From: Prochlorococcus sp. AG-402-B19
Lineage (GTDB): Bacteria > Cyanobacteriota > Cyanobacteriia > PCC-6307 > Cyanobiaceae
Reading direction: 5' to 3'
Assembly (NCBI GenBank): GCA_003279615.1
Contig: QCHM01000001.1
Location: forward strand, 62,001-126,000
DNA: 64,000 nt
A program made the position numbers and the translations under genes. Numbering within the stretch: the stretch's first letter is position 1; every line of letters begins with the position of its first letter. This document shows, in pieces, positions 1 to 9,147 of the stretch. The notes beneath the pieces are model-generated. The model saw only the letters and a list, made by a program, of their open reading frames with translations, was not told the origin of the DNA and searched no databases.

Positions 1-997
1 TCACCATTTCCTTCCATTTCCCATTGCCATGACTACTTCCAATGGTTTTAAGAACTGAGCAAACTTCATCACAAATAGCTTTCTTTTTCTCTTCTGTTAA
101 AGATGGATAACCTGGATCAATTAACTCAGCATTCTCCTCGTAGGAGATGTGAGGATTTTTTTCTAAGTTATCTAAAATCCAACTTTCTCTCTCGGTCACA
201 CATTCATGCCTAAATTCTGTGGTTGCTAATTCGTATCCCCAATCTCTGAAAGCTCCTTCAGTAAACTTCATGATATTTCCCTTATGAACTAAGGTCACAT
301 GTCTTTTGCGGCCTTCAAGATTGAGTGCATGTTTAATCGCTCGCCTTATATGTCTTTGACTACCACTTTTGCTCACGGGTTTAATTCCGATTCCTGCTCC
401 GTTAGGAATTTTCCTGTTTTTTAGTTTTTGGCTGGCTGGAATTATTTCATTATTGAGTTGATCAATCAATTTGATGCATTCGGGATCATCAGATTCCCAT
501 TCAATGCCCATATAAATATCTTCAGTATTTTCTCGATAAACAATTACATCTAAATCTTGAGGCTTTTTATGAGGGCTTGGAGTCCCTTTGTAATATTTGC
601 AGGGTCTAACGCATGAATATAAATCAAATATCTGTCTTAGAGAAACGTTTAAAGATCTAATCCCTCCGCCTACAGGCGTTGTTAAAGGTCCTTTGATTGC
701 TATACCGTAAGTTCTTATCGCCTCAAGAGTGTCGTTTGGTAAGTATTGATAAGTTCCATATAAGTCGCAAGCTTCATCACCTGCATAGATTTTGAACCAT
801 TCTATGGATCTATTCCTTCCATAAGCTTTTTCAATAGCTTTATCGATTACTAATTGTGTAGCAGGCCAAATATCTATTCCTGTTCCATCACCTCTGATAA
901 ATGGAATAATTGGATGGTCTGGGACTACTGGGTTTCCATCTACAAAAGTAATTCTTTGGCCTTCTGATGGAGCAATAAGCTTTTCAAAATTTGCCAT
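1..997 (-). CDS. icd: NADP-dependent isocitrate dehydrogenase (5' part, cut by window edge)
   Basis: This enzyme oxidatively decarboxylates isocitrate to 2-oxoglutarate, the carbon skeleton for ammonium assimilation and the end of the incomplete cyanobacterial oxidative TCA branch. My reading of the minus strand starts at ATG 997 (MANFEKLIAPSEG) and runs open to the window edge for about 332 codons, so the C-terminus is missing. It contains PFIRGDGTGIDIWPA near the N-terminus and the substrate/phosphorylation loop RSLNVSLRQ. It also has the RENTEDIYMGIEW segment and VHKGNIMKFTEGAFRDWGYE, all typical of the bacterial NADP enzyme. It is divergent from ho1, with 79 bp between the starts. I found no GTA-N8-TAC NtcA site in that gap, although icd is NtcA-regulated in some cyanobacteria. 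Confidence 0.95.
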   Translation of the reverse strand, partial: MANFEKLIAPSEGQRITFVDGNPVVPDHPIIPFIRGDGTGIDIWPATQLVIDKAIEKAYGRNRSIEWFKIYAGDEACDLYGTYQYLPNDTLEAIRTYGIAIKGPLTTPVGGGIRSLNVSLRQIFDLYSCVRPCKYYKGTPSPHKKPQDLDVIVYRENTEDIYMGIEWESDDPECIKLIDQLNNEIIPASQKLKNRKIPNGAGIGIKPVSKSGSQRHIRRAIKHALNLEGRKRHVTLVHKGNIMKFTEGAFRDWGYELATTEFRHECVTERESWILDNLEKNPHISYEENAELIDPGYPSLTEEKKKAICDEVCSVLKTIGSSHGNGKWKEMV

Positions 998-1076
998 AAT
1001 TTTTATTCATCGATTAATAGATCTAATGTTGAGCTTATGCCTAAGTGGTAAGTTTTGATTAAATGATTTTGAACTC

Positions 1077-1784
1077 ATGGCAGTAGCCTTGGCTAGGCAA
1101 CTTCGTGAAGGGACTAAAAAGTCTCATACGATGGCTGAAAATACAGGTTTTATAAGTTGTTTTCTCAAGGGAGTAGTTGATAAGTCCTCATACAGGAATT
1201 TATTAGCTGATTTATATTTTGTTTACACTGCGATGGAGGAAGAGATAGAAAAACTTTGTGAAAATTCTCACCCGATAATTTCTCCAATTGGATTTAAAGA
1301 GCTTTTTCGTAAGGCAAAATTGGAACAAGATCTTTCGTTCTACTTTGGTAGTGAGTGGGCTGAACTTGTAAAACCCTCTAAGCCAGCTGTTGAATATGAA
1401 GCAAGAATTAGAGCAATTGCTAAAGATAATCCTGAACTTTTAATTGGGCATCATTACAGCAGATATATAGGTGACTTGTCTGGGGGACAGCTTTTGAAAA
1501 CCATCACTAAAAAAGCGATGAATCTACCTGGTGATGAGGGACTTAGCTTTTATATTTTTGAGGAAATTAGAGATGAAAAAGAATTTAAAACCAAGTATCG
1601 AAATACCTTAGATAACCTTCCGATTGATCAAAAGATAGCAGATTCAATTGTTGAAGAAGCTAATAGATCTTTTCAATATAATATGGATATTTTTAATGAA
1701 TTGGAAGGAAATTTAATTGCTGCTATAGGAAAAGTTTTATTTAGATTTTTTACAAATAAAAAGCGAAAAGGTAGTACTGAGTAA
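1077..1784 (+). CDS. ho1: Heme oxygenase (biliverdin-forming, ferredoxin-dependent)
   Basis: It opens protohaem to biliverdin IXalpha, CO and iron, the first committed step of bilin synthesis. The 235-aa length is normal for HO-1. The probable proximal haem ligand is His17 (KKSHTMAEN), and the distal-helix glycine motif GDLSGGQ lies at about residues 132-138 after HHYSRY. ATG 1077 gives the expected N-terminus ALARQLREGTKKSH. It is followed, 159 bp later, by pebA and pebB in the same direction, so the three enzymes convert haem to phycoerythrobilin as a unit. Family assignment is firm. That the bilin serves phycoerythrin or lyase-linked sensing here is inference. Confidence 0.95.
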   Translation: MAVALARQLREGTKKSHTMAENTGFISCFLKGVVDKSSYRNLLADLYFVYTAMEEEIEKLCENSHPIISPIGFKELFRKAKLEQDLSFYFGSEWAELVKPSKPAVEYEARIRAIAKDNPELLIGHHYSRYIGDLSGGQLLKTITKKAMNLPGDEGLSFYIFEEIRDEKEFKTKYRNTLDNLPIDQKIADSIVEEANRSFQYNMDIFNELEGNLIAAIGKVLFRFFTNKKRKGSTE

Positions 1785-1847
1785 TGAAATTAAAATTTTC
1801 TCAAGACTGTTCCTTTTCTTATAATCAGGTTCTATTAAGATGTCTAT

Positions 1848-1853
1848 TATAAT
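1848..1853 (+). promoter_or_regulatory. Possible -10 element for pebAB
   Basis: A perfect TATAAT lies 90 bp before the pebA ATG within the 159-bp ho1-pebA gap, inside the self-complementary TATTATAATA. No good -35 hexamer is visible 16-18 bp upstream, which is common in Prochlorococcus. It would allow pebAB to be transcribed separately from ho1. AT-rich DNA yields such matches by chance, so confidence is low. Confidence 0.3.
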
Positions 1854-1943
1854 AGTATCAAAGTTTTGTATTTATTCGTTTTAACTGATTCAATCACTTT
1901 AATTGAGAGAAAATCATTAAATCATCTAAGGAGATAACTGTAT

Positions 1944-2645
1944 ATGTTTGACAAACTTTTAAATGAGTTAACTAAAAATATTCTTGATCATGGTGGTAAG
2001 AAGTTGATTATTCCGGATGAATTTTGTGAACGCGTTTCTACAAAAGGCAATTATAAACTGAATAGCTGGTTATGGGATGTTCCTGGATTTCGAAGATGGA
2101 GAGTGACTAGATTGGACGCAGGAGATCGTCTTCAAGTTTTAAATTCAGTTGCTTATCCTCATGATCAAAATGATATGCCAATTATGGGTATAGATCTTTT
2201 GTGGTTTGAGAAAAAAGAAAAGCTAGTTGCTATTCTTGATTTCCAGCCCCTTGTTCAAGATAAAGAATATTTTGATAAATACTTTGATGGCTTAAAAAGT
2301 CTAAAACAATGTTTTAATGAGTTTAATTCTGATATGAAAAGTAATATATATGATCCAAGCAAGTACTTCTCTCCATGGGCTCTATTTTGCAAAGGTGGTA
2401 ATTTTGAAGCGGAAAATATTTTACCAAAAGTTTTCAGCTCTTTTCTTAAATGTTATTGGGTAAATCTTGATTTATCTAAAGTGAATGAAAATTATATTAA
2501 ATCTAAGGAGGTCAGTTTATTGCATATAGATTATAATAAATATAGCGCTGAAAAAGATCCTGCTCATGGTTTATTTTCTGGCTTTTTTGGCAAAGAATGG
2601 TCAGAGAAGTATATGAATGAGTTTTTATTTCCTTTAGGCCTATAA
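1944..2645 (+). CDS. pebA: 15,16-dihydrobiliverdin:ferredoxin oxidoreductase
   Basis: It reduces biliverdin IXalpha at the 15,16 double bond using ferredoxin, giving 15,16-dihydrobiliverdin for PebB. The 233-aa protein has the ferredoxin-dependent bilin reductase fold signatures: the FRRWRVTRLDAGDRLQVLN region near residues 49-67, DMPIMGIDLLWF, the DFQPLVQDKEYF segment, and the C-terminal AEKDPAHGLFSGFFGKEW. A clean AAGGAG ribosome-binding site at 1928-1933 sits 10 nt before the ATG and fixes the start. Its neighbours ho1 and pebB supply the preceding and following steps. PebA rather than PcyA or PebB is chosen from gene order and overall sequence. Confidence 0.93.
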   Translation: MFDKLLNELTKNILDHGGKKLIIPDEFCERVSTKGNYKLNSWLWDVPGFRRWRVTRLDAGDRLQVLNSVAYPHDQNDMPIMGIDLLWFEKKEKLVAILDFQPLVQDKEYFDKYFDGLKSLKQCFNEFNSDMKSNIYDPSKYFSPWALFCKGGNFEAENILPKVFSSFLKCYWVNLDLSKVNENYIKSKEVSLLHIDYNKYSAEKDPAHGLFSGFFGKEWSEKYMNEFLFPLGL

Positions 2646-2672
2646 ACATTAATTCTTCATTTTAGTTTTTAA

Positions 2673-3449
2673 ATGCAAAGTAACCGTAATAATAGTCTTG
2701 ATCCTATTTCAATAAGTAATTGGCGTTGGTCTTATTTCTTAGATGAAACTATTGAGAAGTTTTCTATTTTTGAACCTAGTCCTTATCCGATAAAGAATGA
2801 TTTTCTTTTGAGAGAATCATTCTTTGGCTCAAGTTCTAATCCTAAAAAAGTGATTTTGCAAACATGGGGTCTAAAGACTGAAAAGATACGGCAGGCTAGA
2901 TGTGCTTGTCTTCAAGCTGGTGAAATAACTTCTGTCATGAATTTGGTAATTTCACCTTTCAATAATTATGATTTACCTTTTTTTGGAGCCGATTTTGTTA
3001 CACTTCCAAATGGACATCTTATTGCGTTAGATCTTCAACCTGCATTAAAAGATGATATAGGCCATAGTCAATATTTTTTAGGAAAGTTAAAATCTATTCA
3101 TTCTAATTGGCAATCTAAACTTCCTTCAGGAGGAGATATACCAGCGCAGGCTAGACAATATTTTTCTCCAGGTTTTCTTTGGTCTAGAATTCCCCTAGGA
3201 GCAGAAGGTGATCAATTAATTAGTCAGATAATTAAACCAGCTTTTGATGATTATTTGAATTGTTTCTTGGATTTAATTGCTAATGCAAAAAGGATATCAC
3301 TAGAAAGATCTGCAAAGGTTCTAAATGGTCAGAAACAATATATGAGATATCGAGCTGAAAAAGATCCTGCAAGAGGAATGTTACGGGGCTTCTTTGGGAA
3401 TGAATGGACTGAACATTATATAAATAATATTCTTTTTAACTTACAATAA
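2673..3449 (+). CDS. pebB: Phycoerythrobilin:ferredoxin oxidoreductase
   Basis: It reduces 15,16-dihydrobiliverdin at the A-ring diene to 3Z-phycoerythrobilin, probably by channelling from PebA. The 258-aa protein is a second member of the bilin reductase family, with GLKTEKIRQARCACLQAG, the LPFFGADFVTLPNGHLIALDLQPAL core and the C-terminal AEKDPARGMLRGFFGNEW that parallels PebA. It starts 27 bp after pebA, implying co-transcription. The next gene, a tyrosine phosphatase, follows within 20 bp. Confidence 0.93.
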   Translation: MQSNRNNSLDPISISNWRWSYFLDETIEKFSIFEPSPYPIKNDFLLRESFFGSSSNPKKVILQTWGLKTEKIRQARCACLQAGEITSVMNLVISPFNNYDLPFFGADFVTLPNGHLIALDLQPALKDDIGHSQYFLGKLKSIHSNWQSKLPSGGDIPAQARQYFSPGFLWSRIPLGAEGDQLISQIIKPAFDDYLNCFLDLIANAKRISLERSAKVLNGQKQYMRYRAEKDPARGMLRGFFGNEWTEHYINNILFNLQ

Positions 3450-3467
3450 AGTTGAGTTTTGAAGACT

Positions 3468-3941
3468 ATGGCAACAAAAATTCTCTTTGTTTGTTTAGGA
3501 AACATTTGCCGATCTCCTGCAGCCGAAGGCGTCTTTAAGCAAAAGATTAAAGAGAGAGATTTAGAAAAACTTTTTGCGGTTGATTCTGCAGGAACTGGTA
3601 GTTGGCATGTTGGGAATCTTGCAGATCCTCGTATGCGGGAAACAGCATTATCAAGAGGTATAGAACTGACCAGTAGATCGAGAAAAATCGAAGAATGTGA
3701 TTTATATGAATTTGATTATATCTTGGTTATGGATAATGATAATTTTGACGCTGTAAAATCATTAATTAAAGATCATAGGAATCCTGTAAATTCTAAAATC
3801 AAACTTATTCTAAGTTACTCAAAAAACTCTAAATTAGAAGAAGTCCCTGATCCTTATTATGGTGGGCAACATGGCTTCGATAAGGTTTTAGACTTACTTG
3901 ATGATGCTATAGATGGCTTAATAGATAGTCTTATTGATTAG
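3468..3941 (+). CDS. Low-molecular-weight protein-tyrosine phosphatase
   Basis: This is a cytosolic phosphatase of the low-Mr family, about 157 aa. The signature CX5R(S) loop is C9-LGNIC-R15-S at the extreme N-terminus, and the general-acid Asp lies in the DPYYGG motif near residue 128. An in-frame TTG at 3459 would add three residues, but ATG 3468 is the likelier start because it matches the usual position of the loop. The 3' end overlaps the convergent panC-cmk gene by 11 bp. Substrates are unknown; homologues act on tyrosine kinases of polysaccharide synthesis or on arsenate. Confidence 0.88.
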   Translation: MATKILFVCLGNICRSPAAEGVFKQKIKERDLEKLFAVDSAGTGSWHVGNLADPRMRETALSRGIELTSRSRKIEECDLYEFDYILVMDNDNFDAVKSLIKDHRNPVNSKIKLILSYSKNSKLEEVPDPYYGGQHGFDKVLDLLDDAIDGLIDSLID

Positions 3942-5496
3942 GAGTAGGCCAGACTTCTTCTGGGATCTTTGATTTAAAAATATAAATCAGTTCTTGTAAA
4001 ACATCTTCAATATTCATCCCATCTGTAATTAGCTCGATTGCATCGTGAGCCTTTTTTAGAGGAGCGATTTCTCTTTCGCTATCTTTTTTATCCCTTTCTT
4101 TAATTTCTTGTTCAAGACCTTCAATACTGGAGAATTTATAACCTCTTTTGTTTAAATCAAGAGCTCTTCTTTTTGCTCTTTCAGTTGGAGAGGCTGTAAG
4201 AAAAATTTTTACATCTGCATCTGGAAATACAGCTGTGCCAATATCTCTTCCTTCTGCAACTAAGCCCCCATTGCTTCCAATTACTTGTTGTCTTTGAGTA
4301 AGTAATTCTCTGACGAATTTTTGCTTGGCAATTTCGGAAACCATTGAAGTCACTTTTGGGGATCGTATCTTTTCTGTTACGTCAACATTATTTATGAATA
4401 TTCTTTGCTCAACAAAGCTTGAGCTTTTAAATTCTAATGTCGAATCTTTTAGAATATTTTTGATTTCCGATTGATCACTAGGATCAATCGAATTACATAT
4501 CATTAACCAAGTGACCGCTCGATACATTGCGCCGGTATCTAAATAAATAAAACCAAGTCTTTTGGCTAATGCTTTAGTTACTGTGCTTTTACCAGCTCCA
4601 GCAGGACCATCAATTGCAATAATTGGTTTTCGTTCCATAAGAAAAGCGTGATCAATTAGCCTCGTAGAACCGCATTTTACTGCCGCTGCTAAAAGGCATA
4701 GTCCATTTATATTTTCTTTTTCTTTTAATGAAAATGGATCTACGATTTTTAGATATTCAATTTTTAAACTGTTTTCTTTAAGTATGGAGGCTATTTTTTT
4801 GAGATTTATTCTTTTCTCTTTATAAAATGCTGTTTTTGCTTCTTTGATTGCATTGGGTAATGATTGAGCATTTACTCTTTCAGAATCGCTCAGATAAGAA
4901 TTCCTTGAACTATAGGCAAATCCACTTGGATCTCTTTGTGTTGAATAGGATTCAATTTTGATAGGTATAGAAAGTTCTTCAAATAGTTTCCTAATAATAA
5001 TTAATTGTTGCCAATCTTTCTCTCCTAGAATGAGTGTTTTTGGTTGAATAATTTTTATTAGGCGAAGAATAACCGTTGCAACTCCATCAAAATGTCCTTT
5101 TCTCGTTTCACCACATAATTGATTTTGCAATACTTGAGGAACATTAATTTTAAAGTGTGAATTTTCTCCGCCAGGAAATACTTCAAAATAATCTGGAGCC
5201 CAAATTGCATCTGCTCCTGCAGTAAAGGCTAATTCAGCATCTTTATTTATATTTTTGGGATATTTTGTGAAGTCTTCATCCTTTCCAAATTGTAATGGAT
5301 TTATAAAAATACTTACAATAACAAGTTGTTTTGTTTTGATTATCGACTCTTTTGCTTTTCGAATTAAATATTGGTGCCCAGGATGAAGTGCTCCCATTGT
5401 AGGGATGAAAATTATTGCTGAATTTTGTTCGCTAAGCCAATTATGTAATTCGGCATTAGTCTTGAAGATTTTTTTTTCCACTATGTTGGCAAACAA
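3931..5496 (-). CDS. panC-cmk: Fused pantothenate synthetase / cytidylate kinase
   Basis: This bifunctional 521-aa protein is a fusion known in cyanobacteria. Residues about 1-280 are pantoate-beta-alanine ligase (FIPTMGALHPGHQYLI; GEKDWQQLIIIRKLF; SSRNSYLS), which makes pantothenate for coenzyme A. From about residue 287 the sequence restarts as CMP/dCMP kinase with the P-loop IDGPAGAGKST, then YLDTGAMYRAVTWL and the VAEGRDIGTAVFPDA core. The internal MERKPIIAIDG at the junction could serve as a separate kinase start. The gene is convergent with the phosphatase and divergent from purM. Confidence 0.94.
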   Translation of the reverse strand: MFANIVEKKIFKTNAELHNWLSEQNSAIIFIPTMGALHPGHQYLIRKAKESIIKTKQLVIVSIFINPLQFGKDEDFTKYPKNINKDAELAFTAGADAIWAPDYFEVFPGGENSHFKINVPQVLQNQLCGETRKGHFDGVATVILRLIKIIQPKTLILGEKDWQQLIIIRKLFEELSIPIKIESYSTQRDPSGFAYSSRNSYLSDSERVNAQSLPNAIKEAKTAFYKEKRINLKKIASILKENSLKIEYLKIVDPFSLKEKENINGLCLLAAAVKCGSTRLIDHAFLMERKPIIAIDGPAGAGKSTVTKALAKRLGFIYLDTGAMYRAVTWLMICNSIDPSDQSEIKNILKDSTLEFKSSSFVEQRIFINNVDVTEKIRSPKVTSMVSEIAKQKFVRELLTQRQQVIGSNGGLVAEGRDIGTAVFPDADVKIFLTASPTERAKRRALDLNKRGYKFSSIEGLEQEIKERDKKDSEREIAPLKKAHDAIELITDGMNIEDVLQELIYIFKSKIPEEVWPTPNQ

Positions 5497-5605
5497 ATTA
5501 ATTTCATAAACTTATAATTAAAATGGAATAGGTTGATTGCATACTGGTCCCATATTGAACTTCATATGAGGATTCAGATTTTTTGAAAAAGAAAGCTTTT
5601 TACTG

Positions 5606-6652
5606 ATGGATTACAAAACTTCGGGAGTTGATGTTACTGCTGGAAGAGCCTTTGTGGATAGAATCAAATCATGTGTTGAAAAAACTCATAAAAGTGAAGT
5701 GATTGGTGGTTTAGGAGGCTTTGGGGGGTGTATAAAAATTCCAAAAGGCTATGAGAGTCCAGTTTTGGTTTCTGGGACAGATGGTGTTGGTACAAAATTA
5801 GATTTAGCTCAGCAGTATGGTTGTCATTTTGGAGTTGGAATTGATCTAGTCGCAATGTGCGTCAATGATGTGATAACTAATGGCGCTCGACCTTTATTTT
5901 TTCTTGATTATATAGCAAGCGGCACCTTGACCCCCGATGCTTTGGCTGCAGTGATAGAAGGAATTGCTGAAGGTTGTATGCAATCTAATTGTTCGTTATT
6001 AGGAGGTGAAACTGCTGAAATGCCAGGCTTTTATCCCGATGGAAGATATGATTTAGCCGGTTTTTGTGTTGGTATTGTTGAAGATAAGTGCTTAATAGAT
6101 GGCACTCAAATTAATTCTGAAGATCAGATTATAGGGATTAAAAGTAATGGTGTTCATAGCAATGGATTTAGCCTTGTTCGTAAAGTACTTGCTATGGCGA
6201 ATGTGGATGAAACTACTCTATATGGAAAAAAGCAAAGCAATTTGATTAAATCTTTGCTGCAACCAACATCAATTTATGCTGAACTTGTTGAGAACTTATT
6301 GAGAGAAAAGTTACCAATTCATGGAATGACGCATATAACTGGTGGAGGTTTGCCAGAGAATCTTCCTAGAATTTTTCCTTCTGGATTAATACCACATTTA
6401 GATATGACGAGTTGGGAAATATCTGAAATCTTTTATTGGTTACAAAATAACGGGGATATACCAGAGATCGATCTTTGGAATACTTTTAATATGGGAATTG
6501 GCTTTTGTCTAATTGTTCCAAAAAATGAGGTTAACTCTGCTTTAAAAATTTGTCTTGAAAATGGTTTTGAAGCCTGGAATATTGGTAAAGTTGTGAATAG
6601 TCTCAACAGCTCATCACAGCAAACGAATAATATCTTAGGAATACCTAAGTGA
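5606..6652 (+). CDS. purM: Phosphoribosylformylglycinamidine cyclo-ligase (AIR synthetase)
   Basis: It closes the imidazole ring of FGAM with ATP to give AIR, step five of purine synthesis. The length of 348 aa is standard. Visible PurM motifs are [16 protein letters not shown] at the N-terminus, [14 protein letters not shown], the [14 protein letters not shown] segment, [27 protein letters not shown] and [14 protein letters not shown]. It starts 110 bp from the divergent panC-cmk. It stands alone, as purine genes usually do in this lineage. Confidence 0.96.
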   Translation: MDYKTSGVDVTAGRAFVDRIKSCVEKTHKSEVIGGLGGFGGCIKIPKGYESPVLVSGTDGVGTKLDLAQQYGCHFGVGIDLVAMCVNDVITNGARPLFFLDYIASGTLTPDALAAVIEGIAEGCMQSNCSLLGGETAEMPGFYPDGRYDLAGFCVGIVEDKCLIDGTQINSEDQIIGIKSNGVHSNGFSLVRKVLAMANVDETTLYGKKQSNLIKSLLQPTSIYAELVENLLREKLPIHGMTHITGGGLPENLPRIFPSGLIPHLDMTSWEISEIFYWLQNNGDIPEIDLWNTFNMGIGFCLIVPKNEVNSALKICLENGFEAWNIGKVVNSLNSSSQQTNNILGIPK

Positions 6653-6815
6653 GTCTTTGAAAATCAGTTTGATAAGATTTTTATTTACCGATTTCTTAAT
6701 AAATTAAGTGAAGGTTGAAAAAGATTTTCTATATCGGTAAAAAAACAGTAAGATAAAAAAAAACGCAAGCCGGATATTAGATCGGGTAATGCGAAGTTAG
6801 ATCTTAATTAGCTCT

Positions 6816-7448
6816 ATGCCTTTTGAAAATCAACAGCGTTTGACGCGTAGGAGAAGTTCTGCAGGACCAACACCCCCAAGGAAACCACTGGGTGGACAAC
6901 CTGATGCTGGAATGAGACAAAATGGAGGCCCTCGTCCAACTTTTTTAACTCTTAGAGATCATGGAAAAGTTTATGTAGCTGATTTGCCAAATTTGTCTGA
7001 CGGACAACTTTCTCACATTGGGAAAGAAGCTGATGAAGTTCTCAATAGCTTAGAGAGTAGAATTAATGATCTTGAACAAGAAGCAACTAACGGGCAAAGG
7101 GATAACGATACTTTGATTAAGGCTTCAACTAAACATGAAGTCACTCTTCGATTCATTCGAGCAATTCAAGACGAGCAAGAGCATCGCAAAAATAATCCTG
7201 CACTAAAAGATGCCGCATCAGAGTCTTTACCACTTACTTTTCTTGAAGTTGCTAGGCATAGATTGCCAGGTGCAACTTTTGACTCTCTATTGAGAGAAGC
7301 ATTAGAAGCTTGTGCTCAAGATGAAAAAGAGCCTGAGAAAGAAGTTCTTGAAAAAAGCTCAAATCCCGAAACTATTGCACCTACTAAAGTTCTTACTATT
7401 CCATCTACTTCAGATTCAATGAAGGTTGTTGTTAGTCCTGATACTTAG
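6816..7448 (+). CDS. Conserved hypothetical protein (picocyanobacterial type)
   Basis: I do not recognise a function for this 210-aa protein. The first 40 residues are Arg/Pro/Gly-rich and look disordered (RRRSSAGPTPPRKPLGG). Residues about 60-165 are predicted helical, with DLPNLSDGQLSHIGKEADEVL and a charged stretch suggesting a coiled coil. The C-terminal 40 residues are acidic and low in complexity. No membrane segment or signal peptide is visible. The start is ATG 6816, after a 163-bp gap behind purM whose two ends carry a complementary TACCGAT/ATCGGTA pair. Confidence 0.75.
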   Translation: MPFENQQRLTRRRSSAGPTPPRKPLGGQPDAGMRQNGGPRPTFLTLRDHGKVYVADLPNLSDGQLSHIGKEADEVLNSLESRINDLEQEATNGQRDNDTLIKASTKHEVTLRFIRAIQDEQEHRKNNPALKDAASESLPLTFLEVARHRLPGATFDSLLREALEACAQDEKEPEKEVLEKSSNPETIAPTKVLTIPSTSDSMKVVVSPDT

Positions 7449-7455
7449 ATTCTGA

Positions 7456-8427
7456 TTATGGACTAGTAAAAGGATTTTGAGGCATATTTATTACACATTC
7501 ATTTCTATAGGAATCTAATCTTTTTTTCTCGCTTTTTGTTAGAGACCATTTCAGCGCTGAAATGGCATCTTTCGCTTGCAAAGGATTACGTATACCAACA
7601 ATTGGCTTGGCTCCATGAGACCTGACCCAATTCAAAGCAACCTGTGCTTGAGATGCTGAATACTTCTTGCCAATATTAGTAAGTAATGTCCTCAATTCTT
7701 TTGTTTTTGGAAGTATCCTGCGAAATAATTGTTGTCTTAAAAATGTTGAAGGCTTGGGAGATTGATCAGGTGGAATAGTTAGAATTCCTAGTGCTAATGG
7801 ACTATAGGCTAAATATTCAATATTATTCTCATTGCATATATTCTTGATTTTTTCATCTTCTAAAGATGGTTTAGTTAATAATGAAAATTGCATTTGAATA
7901 CTTTTTATTTTAATTTTTCGTTCTTTTAATTTTTGATATAAAAAATTAAGTCTTTTAGGACCAGTATTAGATAGTCCGATTTCTTCAATCAAACCTTTTT
8001 CGTATAAATCTCCTAAGCCATTTAGTAATTGCTCTTCTTGCCATGGAGCATAACGGAAAGTACTCCAATGAATTTGTACTCTTTTTATATTTCCTTTGAG
8101 ACGTTGATTACTTTCTTTAAAAGCTTTATTCAGTCCATGTCGACCAATTCTCCAGGGAAAGGGAGCGAGCTTGGTTGCGATAGTAATTTTTTTTAGTTTT
8201 TTTTGAGGTATCTCTTTCAAGAAATTTCCAATTAGCTTTTCACTTTGACCAAATAAACTTCCTGTCCCGTATGAATCTGCAGTGTCAATAAGATCTAATC
8301 CACCATTTATTGCATCAAAAAAAGTTTTTTTAAGTAAAATATCGTCTGTTTCAGGTGTGTAGCCCCATACAAGTTTATTGCCCCATGCCCAAGTACCCAA
8401 TCCAATTCCAATATTGTGCCTAGTCAT
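7456..8427 (-). CDS. Aldo/keto reductase family oxidoreductase
   Basis: This is a 323-aa NADPH-dependent TIM-barrel oxidoreductase. The AKR tetrad is visible as DLIDTADSYG (Asp and Tyr), the Lys of TIATKLAPFP and the His of VQIHWSTFRY. The C-terminal NADPH-binding region is GAKPIVGIRNPLQAKDAISAL. The substrate cannot be told from sequence. It is convergent with the hypothetical gene ending at 7448, separated by only 7 bp. Confidence 0.88.
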   Translation of the reverse strand: MTRHNIGIGLGTWAWGNKLVWGYTPETDDILLKKTFFDAINGGLDLIDTADSYGTGSLFGQSEKLIGNFLKEIPQKKLKKITIATKLAPFPWRIGRHGLNKAFKESNQRLKGNIKRVQIHWSTFRYAPWQEEQLLNGLGDLYEKGLIEEIGLSNTGPKRLNFLYQKLKERKIKIKSIQMQFSLLTKPSLEDEKIKNICNENNIEYLAYSPLALGILTIPPDQSPKPSTFLRQQLFRRILPKTKELRTLLTNIGKKYSASQAQVALNWVRSHGAKPIVGIRNPLQAKDAISALKWSLTKSEKKRLDSYRNECVINMPQNPFTSP

Positions 8428-8470
8428 GACTTCATTTTTGTTATTTAAACAATCTTTATAAGTACTTTAC

Positions 8471-8650
8471 ATGAATAAATTAAATGGTTTAAAAAGCTCT
8501 GATTTTCAAAGTAATGAAAATAATGTGGAAAATAAGAAAATTAGTGCCAGTCAGAATAAATCAGAAAAAGTTTTATGTGAGCATTGTGGCAGAACTGCTA
8601 ATAATGGAATTAGATGTTTAGGCATGTGTGTAGCAGACAACGATTATTAG
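8471..8650 (+). CDS. Small C4 zinc-ribbon-like protein, 59 aa
   Basis: This short ORF was found by reading the sequence directly. It runs from ATG 8471 to TAG 8648-8650. The first 33 residues are Asn/Lys/Ser-rich and probably flexible. The C-terminal third carries the cysteine pattern CEHCGRT-(x6)-CLGMC, two CxxC-type pairs typical of a small zinc-binding knuckle. It starts 43 bp upstream of the divergent aldo/keto reductase. The function is unknown. The tight, well-spaced cysteine pattern in an AT-rich stretch makes a real gene more likely than a chance ORF. Confidence 0.6.
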   Translation: MNKLNGLKSSDFQSNENNVENKKISASQNKSEKVLCEHCGRTANNGIRCLGMCVADNDY

Positions 8651-8715
8651 TTATATATAGTTATCTAACTAAATGATAGATATAAATCCTTTTTTTAGTT
8701 TTTGTTATAAGTAGC

Positions 8716-9147
8716 TTATTCAATGACATCAATAATGCCTTCAGTTATATATCTTGCCATTTTAGTTATATGTTGCTTAATTTCTCCTTCCCTAACATTC
8801 CATTTTTTGGCTATCTCTTTTGTCTTTTGATTCTCTTTAACGTATCTAATCATTTTATTAGCAAGAAATACTGGTAGCTCTTCTTCGTTTTTTATAGATA
8901 AATTATCCCATTCTTCTTTATCTATGCTACCTATAGAATGAAGATCTGTTTGATTAGTGAAATTATATAATTCTGTGATCCCAATAGACAAATAAAGAGA
9001 TCCTAATTCTTCAAGAAAACTTTTTGAGTTTTCTCCATGTTTAAATTCATCTATTTTTTCGTTTAACAAAGATATTTTTTCTGATTCACCTTCTTTTATT
9101 GAATTTAGTAGTTTATAAAAAGAACTGAATTCAATTTGATCAGTCAC
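8716..9147 (-). CDS. Hypothetical protein, 143 aa
   Basis: I do not recognise this protein. It is acidic and Lys/Glu/Asn-rich, without a membrane segment. Its last 45 residues (TKEIAKKWNVREGEIKQHITKMARYI) resemble a helix-turn-helix-like helical pair, so a regulatory role is conceivable but unproven. It lies alone between the zinc-ribbon ORF and a long non-coding stretch, reading towards the former. Its composition fits the AT-rich surroundings. Confidence 0.6.
   Translation of the reverse strand: MTDQIEFSSFYKLLNSIKEGESEKISLLNEKIDEFKHGENSKSFLEELGSLYLSIGITELYNFTNQTDLHSIGSIDKEEWDNLSIKNEEELPVFLANKMIRYVKENQKTKEIAKKWNVREGEIKQHITKMARYITEGIIDVIE

Noticed and set aside
998..1076. NtcA site in the icd-ho1 gap
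   Set aside because: No GTA-N8-TAC or near match is visible, although icd is NtcA-regulated elsewhere.
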